Source of the DNA: Microdochium bolleyi
Lineage: Eukaryota; Ascomycota; Sordariomycetes; Xylariales; Microdochiaceae
Direction of reading: 5' to 3'
Length of the DNA: 64,000 nt
Assembly (NCBI GenBank): GCA_001566295.1
Contig: KQ964251.1
Coordinates: 1,183,838-1,247,837 of the forward strand
In this document: piece by piece, positions 55,821-64,000 of the stretch
How the letters are laid out: every line of letters starts with the position of its first letter
Position numbering within the stretch: the stretch's first letter is position 1
Notes under the pieces: model-generated
Database searches by the model: none
Told to the model about the DNA's origin: nothing
What the model saw: the letters and a program-made list of their open reading frames with translations, nothing else
Program-made: the position numbers and the translations under genes

Positions 55821-56059
55821 GTCACCGTAGGCACCTGAGGTGGCCAAAAATCCTGTTGTACACTATTAGCCATTCTATGCTTAAGCATCTTAATCTCGAT
55901 ATATATATTGTAAAGCGACCTTTCCAGAGTTGTTCTCAAACTCGGAGGTCCACAAGGTGTCCATTTTCCAGCCAACGCCACGCAATGCAGTAATAACAAG
56001 TAAAGTCCTTGGGTTGCCGCTCAAGTAAACTCAGTCACGCCTCGCACAATTGTAGTCAA
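55821..56059. other. Short convergent intergenic region
   Basis: This is 239 bases, AT-rich around 55860-55915. It carries the 3' ends of the ZCCHC10-like (+) and Cwf18 (-) genes. No gene is seen. Confidence 0.6.
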
Positions 56060-56776
56060 TCAAACCAGATCCTCGTCCAAAGTACCTCTTCTTCCCTCCT
56101 CCTCCTCTTCTCTTTCCCTTTGTCTCAATCCCTCCACGAGCGCGTCTCCATCCACATTGGCACCGTCACCAATCACGGCGCTTTCCGTGGTGCCCTGTGT
56201 CGAGCCTGCCTTTGCAGAGTTGACGATCCTCTCCCTGACGAGCTTGGCGATAGCATTGTCGGTCCGCACGTTCAGGATCTCAAGTTTCTTGTCGAGGTCG
56301 CGCTTAAGGTCCCAGTTGGGCTTCTTGGGCTGCAGCTTGAAAAGGTCGATGCCCTTGTCGGCGTCCTTGGCGTCCTCCGCAGCTTTAGCCCTGAGCTCCC
56401 TCTCGACCTCGGCGGCCTGCTCCTCGAGCGTAGGGCCCTCCATGCCTAGTGTTGGTGGGGCCTCGAACCCGAGCTTCGCGCCGCGCGATTCCGGGTCGTA
56501 GTTGCGCCCGCTGATGTGTCTTAACGCGAGGTTGGCTTCGTCCTCGCTCTCCTGCTCCGCTGTTCCCGGGCCGTCTCCCATGATCTCGTCCTCTGGCTTG
56601 CCATCGCGCTCGCTCTCGCTGCCCGTTGCGGGTGCCGGTGCCGGCGCGGAGGCTTCGCGGTCGGACTCTGGTGCTACGAGCTCATCGGTGGGTTGTTTGC
56701 GCTTGAGGGTCTTGAGCTTGGCGAGGCGAGCTTTGCGGTCGTCAGACGCGGCGCTCAGGGATGCGAGGGACGACAT
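56060..56776 (-). CDS. cwf18: Cwf18/CCDC12 spliceosome-associated protein
   Basis: A single exon of 238 residues starting MSSLASLSAASDDRKARLAK. Cwf18 (human CCDC12) belongs to the Cdc5/NineTeen-associated spliceosome. Family marks are the N-terminal basic coiled coil (RKARLAKLKTLKRKQ), the central LRHISGRNYDPESR, then LGFEAPPTLGMEGPTLEEQA, and the C-terminal FKLQPKKPNWDLKRDLDKKL with RTDNAIAKLVRERI. An acidic insert (PESDREASAPAPAPATGSES and onward) lies between the first two parts. The end is Glu/Arg-rich. It faces the PPR gene across 572 bases. Confidence 0.93.
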   Translation of the reverse strand: MSSLASLSAASDDRKARLAKLKTLKRKQPTDELVAPESDREASAPAPAPATGSESERDGKPEDEIMGDGPGTAEQESEDEANLALRHISGRNYDPESRGAKLGFEAPPTLGMEGPTLEEQAAEVERELRAKAAEDAKDADKGIDLFKLQPKKPNWDLKRDLDKKLEILNVRTDNAIAKLVRERIVNSAKAGSTQGTTESAVIGDGANVDGDALVEGLRQREREEEEEGRRGTLDEDLV

Positions 56777-57348
56777 TTCGACTGTCGACTGTCGATTGTC
56801 GGGTCTCCTCAAATGAGTTGCGGTGTCGGGCGAGGCTGGTCTGTCTTTGACGGCTCAATGTCGTCGAAACTGGCAGGTGTGATTTGTGGAGTGTGTTTGC
56901 TCAGGGCCTGTCGCGCAGTGTCAATTGCCTACCGTTGTCAGCCCGCCTTGGAACTCCGCTGCTACGCGGGTGCGCATGCTCCCTCAAAAAAGTTCGGCCG
57001 ATAAGCGCGATAAATCTACATGCTCGTGGGGAAAGCACGACCCCGACAATGCTAACCACAAACTCCCACGAAGTCTTCAGCGAACAAGACTCTCGGACTT
57101 CAAACCGCTCTGACCACTTTGACCGGTCTTCTCGAACATTCAGCGCAGTACTCCCATAAGCACCCTCGAGATCGAAGTCCAGCTGCTGCAGCTGCCGAGA
57201 CCGGCACCCCTCCCCTTTCGACCCACCGACGCTGGGAAGGTCTGTCAGCGGTGTTGCTTCACCATGCCGCGACATATAGACGCTTCTTAGTCTCGAGCAC
57301 GGCGCTGCGCATGGTCGCACCGATATCGGCTTGTCTGCCACCTCGATC
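56777..57348. promoter_or_regulatory. Divergent promoter between Cwf18 and the PPR gene
   Basis: This is 572 bases without a gene, holding the promoters and leaders of both flanking genes. An ATG at 57311 is out of frame with the PPR protein. Confidence 0.5.
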
Positions 57349-60039
57349 ATGGCAAGCTCTGGACTCTGCCGGCAATGCATCGCTCGCATTCCCCGAACTC
57401 ATAGCCTACATGGCTATCGCGCTCGGTTCCCGCCAATAACACCGACGGCACGCTCGCACACGCAGTCAGCTGCTGCTTTTGCGCCGACGACATCCGATAC
57501 TCTGCCGACGGATTTTATATACTCTGAGCGGACAGAGCGAGACGACCAGCACTCTAGCACTTTGATGGGCACCACGGAGCCGCGCACAGCACAACCACAT
57601 CAGCAGCAGGCAGTTCATGTCGTAAAGCCGCCTAGGTCAAACCACTGGGATGGGCAAATCAAGAAATTCGTGCTGGAAGCACCAAAATTCAGGAAGATCT
57701 GTCTCAGGGAGCGTGAGGAGGACCAAAACTCCCTTTCGGCTCGAGAGCTCAAAGCAAAGATATTTGCTGCGGAAGGCGTCTACGACAATATCCATCGGGA
57801 TCTTAAGGAAAGCTACGGCTTGACTAACTCCGAGCTAAGCCAGACTATATCGCAACTTCAGAGGTTACTGTGGGGAGAAGCGAAGGAAGCAGCGATGAGG
57901 AAAATCGACCGGTTTCACTTGTGGAAATCGGACTTCTCGTACTACATGTCACAGATCGGCAATCCATCTCCGCCAAAAGACTCCCACGACCCCAATATCA
58001 AGGAAATGGTCGAGTTATCAGAGAACAACACTACACTGTTTGAGGCATTCTGGCGGCGTCTCGACCACCATCGACAAGAGTTGCTCTTTCCCTCGATGGT
58101 AGCTTGCTCCATGTCTTCTCGGCCGGTTCCTCTCCTCGCCCTTGTCCGGCTTACATTCGACCCGGTTTCGTGCCCCAATTACATTCTTGAGGATATTGTC
58201 TACTTCCTTGATCGGTATAGCGAAGTTGTGGGCTCCCCAAAATCATCCCACAAAAGAAACGACGCCATCAAGGTTGCTGATTTCTTGGCTCGACACGCGC
58301 CTTTTCGATATGTACAACTGAGCCAGACGTCTCTTCGCCATATCGTTTTGCGAAACTCCCTTGACAAAGCCTGGGGTTACTATCAAAAGTCCGCCAAGTT
58401 GGGTCAGCACTGGTCACACAACACACTTCTGCACCTGGCCAGCCGACTTGCCAAATCGTCTGGTCACAAAGTGCAAGCCATGCAGGTCTTTTCACATATG
58501 AAGACCTTGGAGGGGTTTGACATCAATTCGCCAGAGGCAGCCAGTGTATGCACATCGCTCCTCAGCATCCCTAAGGAAGGGCCGCAGCCTGATGGACTAG
58601 CCGAGCCAGACAACCTGTTCAGGTTTCTACTCGACCTCGGTTTCAATCCGAACCTCATAAGCTGGTCTGCTTTGATGCATAACTTCTGCAAGCGAGGTCA
58701 TCTCGACACGGGCTGGAAGGTATTTGATATGCTGTGCCAGCAGGGTTTTCAGCCTGACGCGCAAGCACTCTCAATATTGATGAACAGTGCCAAGATCGAG
58801 CATGATGTACAGTCAGCACGGAATATTCTGCGCATGGCGATTGCCAGCAAAAACTGGTCGGCTGGGCTGATCAACAACTTTTTGGCTACGCTCTACACCG
58901 CCGCCGAAAGTCAAGTACGGATCGGGAGACGACAGCGGAAGTCCAACAACGCCTGGCGTCCCATGGTTCAGCTCTACTCAAAGTTCTTCCAACTGGCGCC
59001 ATTACAGAAGCTCACACTATTCCCATTGGAAAATATCCTAGCATCACGCGACGCCGTCTGGGGCCGGGACACTGAACTCACCAACCTGGCGGCGTCTGTT
59101 AGGCCGGTGCGGGACTCCGAGCTTATGCAGCCAGATAACAACACGTTGATCTTGATGTTCACGGCTCATATGCGCTCGATACAGAACCCCATCGCGCTGC
59201 GAAGATACTATCGGCTCTTCCAGCGTCTGCAGCAAGTTCGAAATCCCCTCGTTATGGCGATGCTTCGAAAACATGGCACTCGCCTACATGACTGCTTCGT
59301 GCAAGCGTTTATGCAATTCGAAGCTACGGTGCCCTTTGCCTTGGAGATCGTGTTTCGTATGCTGCGGCGTGGACGGCAAACACTGAAGGACGAGAGCCAG
59401 AGATGGAAATACCAACCACCATCTGCGCATACGTGGACGATCCTCATGAACGGCTTCAAGAATCACAAGAACGCCACCGATGCTGCGAGGACCCTGGACT
59501 TGATGATCCGGGTCGGCGGCGCCCAGCCTACCGCGGCGACCTGGAATGTCCTACTCGGTGCCTACGCCCGGCAGGGTCGTCTCCGAGCCGCGGTGGAGAT
59601 CGTGAGCTGTCGTGAAGCAGCTGGTTTTGCATCCGGAGAACGGACCGTGGAGTCGTTCAGGTTCTTTAGCGAGCGGCAACGAAATCGCATGATTGAGCTT
59701 CTGGACGCCCAACGCAAGAAGCTCGCCGCCGCTGCGGCGGTCCGCAGCTTTGACGAGAGGCAACCTACCGAAGGAAAGTTATCGACCTCCGAACAGCACG
59801 AGCGCATTCTAGATCTCCTCAAGATGGTTCTGCCTGCAAGGGAGATTGCAGAGGTCACTGGAGAAGCCAGGCATGTCGAGGGTTTCACTGACCTGCAGCA
59901 CGCCAAGCTGGTCATCTGGAGAATGCAAAGGCGTTGGGCTCAGCTTGCGGAGTCTCGTCCGAAACGGCGGTCGATGAATTGGAAGCACGCCAATGTCTTG
60001 CGGCTCCAGCGGCAGGCAGCAGCCTTACGAGGTCTATGA
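57349..60039 (+). CDS. Mitochondrial pentatricopeptide repeat (PPR) protein
   Basis: A single exon of 896 residues. The first in-frame ATG gives MASSGLCRQCIARIPRTHSL followed by HGYRARF, an Arg/Ser/His-rich, acid-poor start that fits a mitochondrial targeting sequence. PPR-like helical pairs are visible: NLISWSALMHNFCKRGHLDT then GWKVFDMLCQQGFQPDAQAL, then SILMNSAKIEHDVQSARNIL, and near the end HTWTILMNGFKNHKNATDAA then RTLDLMIRVGGAQPTAATWN then VLLGAYARQGRLRAAVEIV. Fungal PPR proteins bind organelle RNAs and govern their processing, stability or translation; the specific target cannot be told. The C-terminus after the repeats is basic (WRMQRRWAQLAESRPKRRSM). Confidence 0.9.
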   Translation: MASSGLCRQCIARIPRTHSLHGYRARFPPITPTARSHTQSAAAFAPTTSDTLPTDFIYSERTERDDQHSSTLMGTTEPRTAQPHQQQAVHVVKPPRSNHWDGQIKKFVLEAPKFRKICLREREEDQNSLSARELKAKIFAAEGVYDNIHRDLKESYGLTNSELSQTISQLQRLLWGEAKEAAMRKIDRFHLWKSDFSYYMSQIGNPSPPKDSHDPNIKEMVELSENNTTLFEAFWRRLDHHRQELLFPSMVACSMSSRPVPLLALVRLTFDPVSCPNYILEDIVYFLDRYSEVVGSPKSSHKRNDAIKVADFLARHAPFRYVQLSQTSLRHIVLRNSLDKAWGYYQKSAKLGQHWSHNTLLHLASRLAKSSGHKVQAMQVFSHMKTLEGFDINSPEAASVCTSLLSIPKEGPQPDGLAEPDNLFRFLLDLGFNPNLISWSALMHNFCKRGHLDTGWKVFDMLCQQGFQPDAQALSILMNSAKIEHDVQSARNILRMAIASKNWSAGLINNFLATLYTAAESQVRIGRRQRKSNNAWRPMVQLYSKFFQLAPLQKLTLFPLENILASRDAVWGRDTELTNLAASVRPVRDSELMQPDNNTLILMFTAHMRSIQNPIALRRYYRLFQRLQQVRNPLVMAMLRKHGTRLHDCFVQAFMQFEATVPFALEIVFRMLRRGRQTLKDESQRWKYQPPSAHTWTILMNGFKNHKNATDAARTLDLMIRVGGAQPTAATWNVLLGAYARQGRLRAAVEIVSCREAAGFASGERTVESFRFFSERQRNRMIELLDAQRKKLAAAAAVRSFDERQPTEGKLSTSEQHERILDLLKMVLPAREIAEVTGEARHVEGFTDLQHAKLVIWRMQRRWAQLAESRPKRRSMNWKHANVLRLQRQAAALRGL

Positions 60040-60741
60040 ACACCAGGAAAGTCTTCTGACTGAGATGTATCAAGAGATGCTGGTTGTAACAATATTGTAT
60101 TGGCCATTGGCTGGGGAAGATTGGCGATTGTAATTGGGTATATAGCGCGGCATGACGAGCATATGTGGCGTTTGGATGAAGCATTTTAACACTTGTACAT
60201 TTATCATAAAGCCATACACATCAGCCGACATACAAGCAATAAATATGCTGCTCGCGCGCAGGCTTGGAGTCAACTGTCCATTGCGCACGTCGACATACAC
60301 AGACGTTGTTGCACGGCCGACTGTCTGGGAGGTGACGATGCTGTAAACGGCAATATCTCCGCCGTCAAATTACGCTTATGGGGCCGCGCCGGGAAGGCGG
60401 GCGCCGCACTTGCCTTTCCGGATTTTCTCCTTCTCCACGACATCGACGACAAACCTCGCCGTGGAATGCTCGCGTAATCTTGAGATCCCTCCAGAAATAG
60501 CGGGCCGTGGAGAACTGGATACGTGCTGCTCGTGAGTTTCGCTGCCAGAGTATCGTAAAGGGGAATCCTCCACTAATTTATGGTAGGTCACCATCGACCG
60601 CAACTTCAAGACCTCGCCTGGAACCTCCCCCAGGCTCTGACACCTGAGCACGTCCCCGTGTCCCTCGCGGCAATTGACTCTTGTCTCGCAGCTCCTCGTA
60701 GAGTAAGGAAGCTCCAAGGATAACCAGTCTCATCAGCCACC
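60040..60741. promoter_or_regulatory. Tandem intergenic region upstream of the dehydratase gene
   Basis: This is 702 bases between the PPR gene end and the dehydratase start, both plus strand. It holds the PPR 3' end and the dehydratase promoter. No gene is seen. Confidence 0.5.
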
Positions 60742-61804
60742 ATGGCCTCTACAAAGAAGCAGCAGCAGCGCCCATCGTCTGGGGCGTCGCCGGCAGACTA
60801 CTACTTGATCTTCTATAACCTCGTCTCAGCCTTGACCTGGGCGTACATTCTACACGGCACCGTCGCCGCCCTCCTCGCCCACACGCCGTCCGGGGACTGG
60901 GCCGCCGGCAACGCCGCGGTCTGGCGCTCCCTGCACGGCGTCGCGCTCGCCACTGAGACGGCGGCCGCGCTCGAGGTGCTGCACGCCGCGCTGGGCCTCG
61001 TGCGCGCCAGCCCCTTGACCACGGCGCTGCAGGTCGCGGGCCGGAACACGGTGCTCTGGGCCATCGCGCGCAACTACCCGGACATCATGGAGCACGGGGT
61101 CGGGGCCGGGTACGCGACCCTGCTTCTGGCGTGGAGCGCCGCCGAGGTCATCCGGTACAGCTACTTTGTGGTCGCGCTGGCGGGCAAGATCCGCGGCGGC
61201 GGAGGGACGGATGTGCCTCGGTGGTTGGTCTGGATCCGGTAAGTCGTGAATGCTTCCCGGTGGTTGCTTAGCTCGTCCCGCTGTCCCCGTGTGGCTCGGG
61301 CGAGATTTCGCGTTCTTTCCTTAGGCCAGACCACTGACGCACGAGACCTCCCGCCTACGTACAGCTACTCCATGTTCATCCCGCTCTACCCGGCCGGCAT
61401 CCTCTCCGAGTGCTGGCTCATCTACAACGTCATTGAGCCGTCCAAGCAGCGCCAGGCGTACTACCAGTACCTGCTCTGGTTCGGCCTGCTCATCTACATC
61501 CCTGGTATGTTCAAATACAGTGTCCCGTCCACACGACATAACGATCCCTCACCCTGTTCCCGCAATGGAAAGAGGGAAAACCCCCAGACAACGAAAGACG
61601 ATCCCCGCCTCCCTTCCGGCGCTCGCCATGTTGCGTGTTGTGCCCATCAGAGTTATTAAATGGGAGCTGACTTATCTTACCTCCACGTTCCCCATGGGGG
61701 ACGCGGAAATAACAAAAATAGCATCTTATATTCTCGGCACGCACATGTTTGCCCAGCGCCGCAAGGTCCTCCGCGGTAGCGGCAAGGCTGGCAAGCACGC
61801 CTGA
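60742..61804 (+). CDS. PHS1: Very-long-chain (3R)-3-hydroxyacyl-CoA dehydratase (Phs1/HACD)
   Basis: Three exons: 60742-61238, 61365-61504 and 61722-61804, giving 239 residues. The enzyme removes water from 3-hydroxyacyl-CoA in the ER fatty-acid elongation cycle that supplies very-long-chain acyl groups to sphingolipids. Six hydrophobic segments are seen. YYLIFYNLVSALTWAYIL opens the first; LEVLHAALGLVRASPLTTAL, then QVAGRNTVLWAI, is the conserved HACD central part. WSAAEVIRYSYFVV precedes the active-site segment YSMFIPLYPAGILSECWLIY, whose Tyr174 and Glu181 match the catalytic pair by spacing. The C-terminus QRRKVLRGSGKAGKHA is the basic ER tail. The second intron is long for this window (217 bp) with an AATAG acceptor, giving IPASYILGTHM where relatives usually have IPGSY. 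Confidence 0.93.
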
Positions 61805-62934
61805 GCAGAGCAAAAAATTTGTTCATAAACTCACTCTTCCTCAAGCTGAGGGAAGAAAGGGGGAGGAAAGGGGACTTCGTTCGATAAACCCGCTCTTCGT
61901 GAGCAAGGCCACATCCTCAACACCGGCCATCGCCAACCAGATGCTACTACGAACCTGTACCACGCGAACTTAGTCTGAAATCTTCGTGGGGGAGGGGGAG
62001 GGGAGGGGGTTTGCTGCACCATCGTGCTGACTCGTCAGCTCATGGTCGCGAGCAGGAGTATATATAGATATACAAGTGGCAGCAGGCAATGGGGTGGGTG
62101 AGAGACACGGACACAACGACCATCACCTGAAGCACAAGGATTGACACTATACGAAGTTTGTGTTCACGGATTTGCTCGGTGGAGAAGAGAACTCTGGACA
62201 AGAGCAGTCCCTGAACTGGAGGACCAAATAGCAAAACCAAGACCGCATGAGAAGTCCTTCCGCAAGAATATGCGTGTAGCATAGAGACGACAAAAGATGA
62301 AGTGTATATAATGGTGTATATAGGTATCAACAACAGATCCCAAGCCATGTCCAAAAGAAAAAGGTTGGCCGGGCATGCTTGAAAACAAACAAACAAAAGC
62401 AGAAATAAGAGGTCTTCCATCATCCACTCATGAATTAGCCAACCCAGGCAGAAAGTCGAAAACACCTGCCGCCTGCTTCCCTCCTTTTTCTTCCTTCTTT
62501 GCTGATGATATCTAGACAAACAGACGCTTTGAGCCGATCCGCGAGCAGAGAACAAAAATAGAAAGAACACTGATCATCCCGAATCAAATCGTGCTAGACT
62601 TTTCGCCCCGTGCAAGCACACAAAATATCGCTCTCCGTACAAGATAAGAAAAAGAACGCCCCACAGACACTGCCAGAGTGACTTCTGCTCCCCTATGCGA
62701 GGTCACCTCTCGCCTGCTATTACATAGAAACACAAATATTCAATCATGGGACCTCAACTGGGCACGCGTCGTTCGAGGGTGCCATTGGGGTGTCGGCGAC
62801 CATCTAGAAGCGGGCGATTGATACCCACAAGATATTGACCCCAAGAGTATCGCCAGGAGTTGGTGGGAAGTACTCCCCGTAACGTTGGGCGCTCGTCGAT
62901 AAGGAGCGAAGTTTTGGCACTCATGCTTCTCTCT
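61805..62934. other. Convergent intergenic region
   Basis: This is 1.13 kb between the 3' ends of the dehydratase (+) and acetyltransferase (-) genes. It contains a very G-rich tract at 61988-62009 (listed separately) and TA-rich stretches near 62058-62072 and 62305-62325. I see no gene. Confidence 0.6.
61988..62009 (+). repeat. G-quadruplex-prone tract with single-A loops
   Basis: Four G runs of 5, 5, 4 and 5 bases (61988-61992, 61994-61998, 62000-62003 and 62005-62009) are separated by single A bases. It lies about 185 bases beyond the dehydratase stop codon, on the mRNA-like strand, so it could be in that transcript's 3' UTR. Confidence 0.8.
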
Positions 62935-64000
62935 TCAAGCAGTCGAGTTCCTAATAATCCTGATCGGGTTGCCCGCGGCGACCGTGAAAGCAGCGACATC
63001 CTACACCAATGGGGTTAGTGACCTGGGAGCCTCTCTGGCAAGGACACGAAGGACAAAACTTACTCTTGTGACGATCGAGCCGGCGCCGATCGTGGCGCCG
63101 CGACCGATTCTACGCCCAGGCAGAATGGTCACTCCACCACCGATCCACACGTCGTCCTCGATATACACTCTCTGGCCGGTCTGTGTGCTCCGGCTGCCGT
63201 GTCGTTGCGAAGGGTCGGTTGAGAGCGCTGCGCCGTAGATGCTGACGTTGGGGCCGATGTAGCAGTTGTTGCCGATGCTGACCTCGCACGGGTCGAGGAT
63301 CGTGCAATTCCGGCCGATGAACACGTTATTGCCAAGTCTGATATTGTACCCGTAGTCACACGTAAAGGGTGCCTCGACGACCACATCGACACCCATCCGG
63401 CCTCGACTCGTGACCGGCGATACTTGGTGGGCAGCTAGGTTGATGTTCTCCTTAGGGTCGAGGATGTCGCCGAGGAGCCGCATCTTCTCAAGATGAGACA
63501 CGCCGGCGACAGGGTTCATCGCGTTGTTGAACCGCCAGCATGCGGCGCTACAGCGCTGCCGCTCCAGCCTCAACTCCTCGTCCGTCGGCAGATATCTTTG
63601 CCCAGCAAGCATCTCCTCCTTCTGAGTCCGAGTTCTCGCTTGCAGGGAATGTGTCATGGCAAGCGGGGACGGCGCATACGCACTGGAGGCTGGCGCGAGA
63701 TGACCATTCGGACTGAGCGTGTTCATCCGTGGTAGTGTGCTCGGCCATAGATCGTCCCGACGCGGTGTGTCAGGGTGAGCTGTCTTAGGCTCTGCGGTTT
63801 GTGGGACGTCATGCAGTGAGGCGACCCGTGGAAAGTCGGTGGCCGATGGCGGCGCCATGGCACTCGCAGGGGTCTTCAACGTGGTTGATTTGCTGACCGC
63901 GCTGATGGGAGTGGCATATGCGTTAGCGGCTTGTGTAAAGGCCGACACTGGCTTGATCTTGCCCTCTGGACTGGTTACAGACGTTGTAGGGATAGTCGTG
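62935..64000 (-). CDS. Hexapeptide-repeat sugar O-acetyltransferase (maltose acetyltransferase-like), 5' end cut off
   Basis: Exons 63064->64000 and 62935-63000 join as IVTR-DVAAFTVAAGNPIRII, the normal end of this family; the frame is open to the window edge. These enzymes transfer acetyl from acetyl-CoA to sugars or related hydroxyl groups. The Mac domain reads EEMLAGQRYLPTDEELRLER then QRCSAACWRFN. The left-handed beta-helix follows with hexapeptide repeats: APFTCDYGYNIRLGNNVFIG, then NCTILDPCEVSIGNNCYIG and VYIEDDVWIGGGVTILPG. The expected catalytic His is not in the usual YSTDHP-like position: here the text is STDPSQRHGS, with a His two residues after Arg-Gln. A disordered N-terminal extension of at least 125 residues precedes the Mac domain, which bacterial enzymes lack. 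Its beginning is outside the window, so a further N-terminal domain is possible. Confidence 0.88.

Noticed and set aside
1..64000. Transposons, CRISPR arrays, rRNA and biosynthetic core enzymes
   Set aside because: No transposase, reverse transcriptase, terminal repeat pair, spaced direct repeat, rRNA-like sequence, polyketide synthase or peptide synthetase was seen.

Overview
The window is nuclear DNA of a filamentous ascomycete (Pezizomycotina), most likely a Sordariomycete. The evidence is short introns (about 45-220 bp) with GTRNGT donors, CTAAC/CTGAC branch sites and YAG acceptors, GC-rich exons, compact single genes on both strands, and orthologues of typical fungal proteins: ORMDL, Utp25, MICOS Mic12, Rbs1-like R3H-SUZ, Cwf18, a Zn2Cys6 regulator and Dal5-like and DHA2 transporters. 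I reconstructed 26 protein genes from splice sites; the first and last are cut by the window ends. I found no tRNA, rRNA, transposon or CRISPR array.

Layout. 1-8 kb: a DDHD phospholipase (+), a seven-knuckle Gis2/CNBP protein (-) and a Sae2/CtIP-like DNA-end resection factor (+). 8.8-15.6 kb: a Ubp3-type deubiquitinase, a small GPI-anchor-like secreted protein and an ORMDL sphingolipid regulator, all (-). 17.6-23.4 kb: an Air1/2-like zinc-knuckle protein (+) and a Dal5-family transporter (-), which converge on a 1.8-kb intergenic region holding a cluster of related hairpins. 24.5-28.5 kb: a 1,322-residue fungal protein (-) whose N-terminal part looks like a fused H2B-like plus H2A-like histone-fold pair. 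28.5-32.8 kb: a 4.3-kb stretch with no gene I can support. 32.8-37.5 kb: a Zn2Cys6 regulator (-) facing a DHA2 transporter (+). 37.8-42.3 kb: an unrecognised two-repeat protein (-) and a DUF726 hydrolase (+). 42.8-49.9 kb: Mic12 (-) facing mitoribosomal bL17m (+), then Utp25 (-) facing eIF3f (+). 50.9-60 kb: an Rbs1-like R3H-SUZ protein (-), a ZCCHC10-like knuckle protein (+), Cwf18 (-) and a mitochondrial PPR protein (+). 60.7-64 kb: very-long-chain 3-hydroxyacyl-CoA dehydratase (+) and a partial hexapeptide-repeat acetyltransferase (-).

Most genes are housekeeping, with a strong share in RNA metabolism: Gis2, Air-like, Rbs1-like, Utp25, eIF3f, ZCCHC10-like, Cwf18, PPR and bL17m. Two divergent pairs plausibly share promoters and a theme: Mic12/bL17m (mitochondria) and Utp25/eIF3f (ribosome making and translation). 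The regulator/transporter pair at 33-37 kb is the only module that looks accessory. ORMDL and the dehydratase both belong to sphingolipid and very-long-chain fatty acid metabolism but lie 45 kb apart.

The observations most worth following are the histone-fold-pair protein with its four copies of a short FLR-GPP motif, the hairpin family at 20.5-21.2 kb, and the interrupted zinc knuckle at 54.8 kb.
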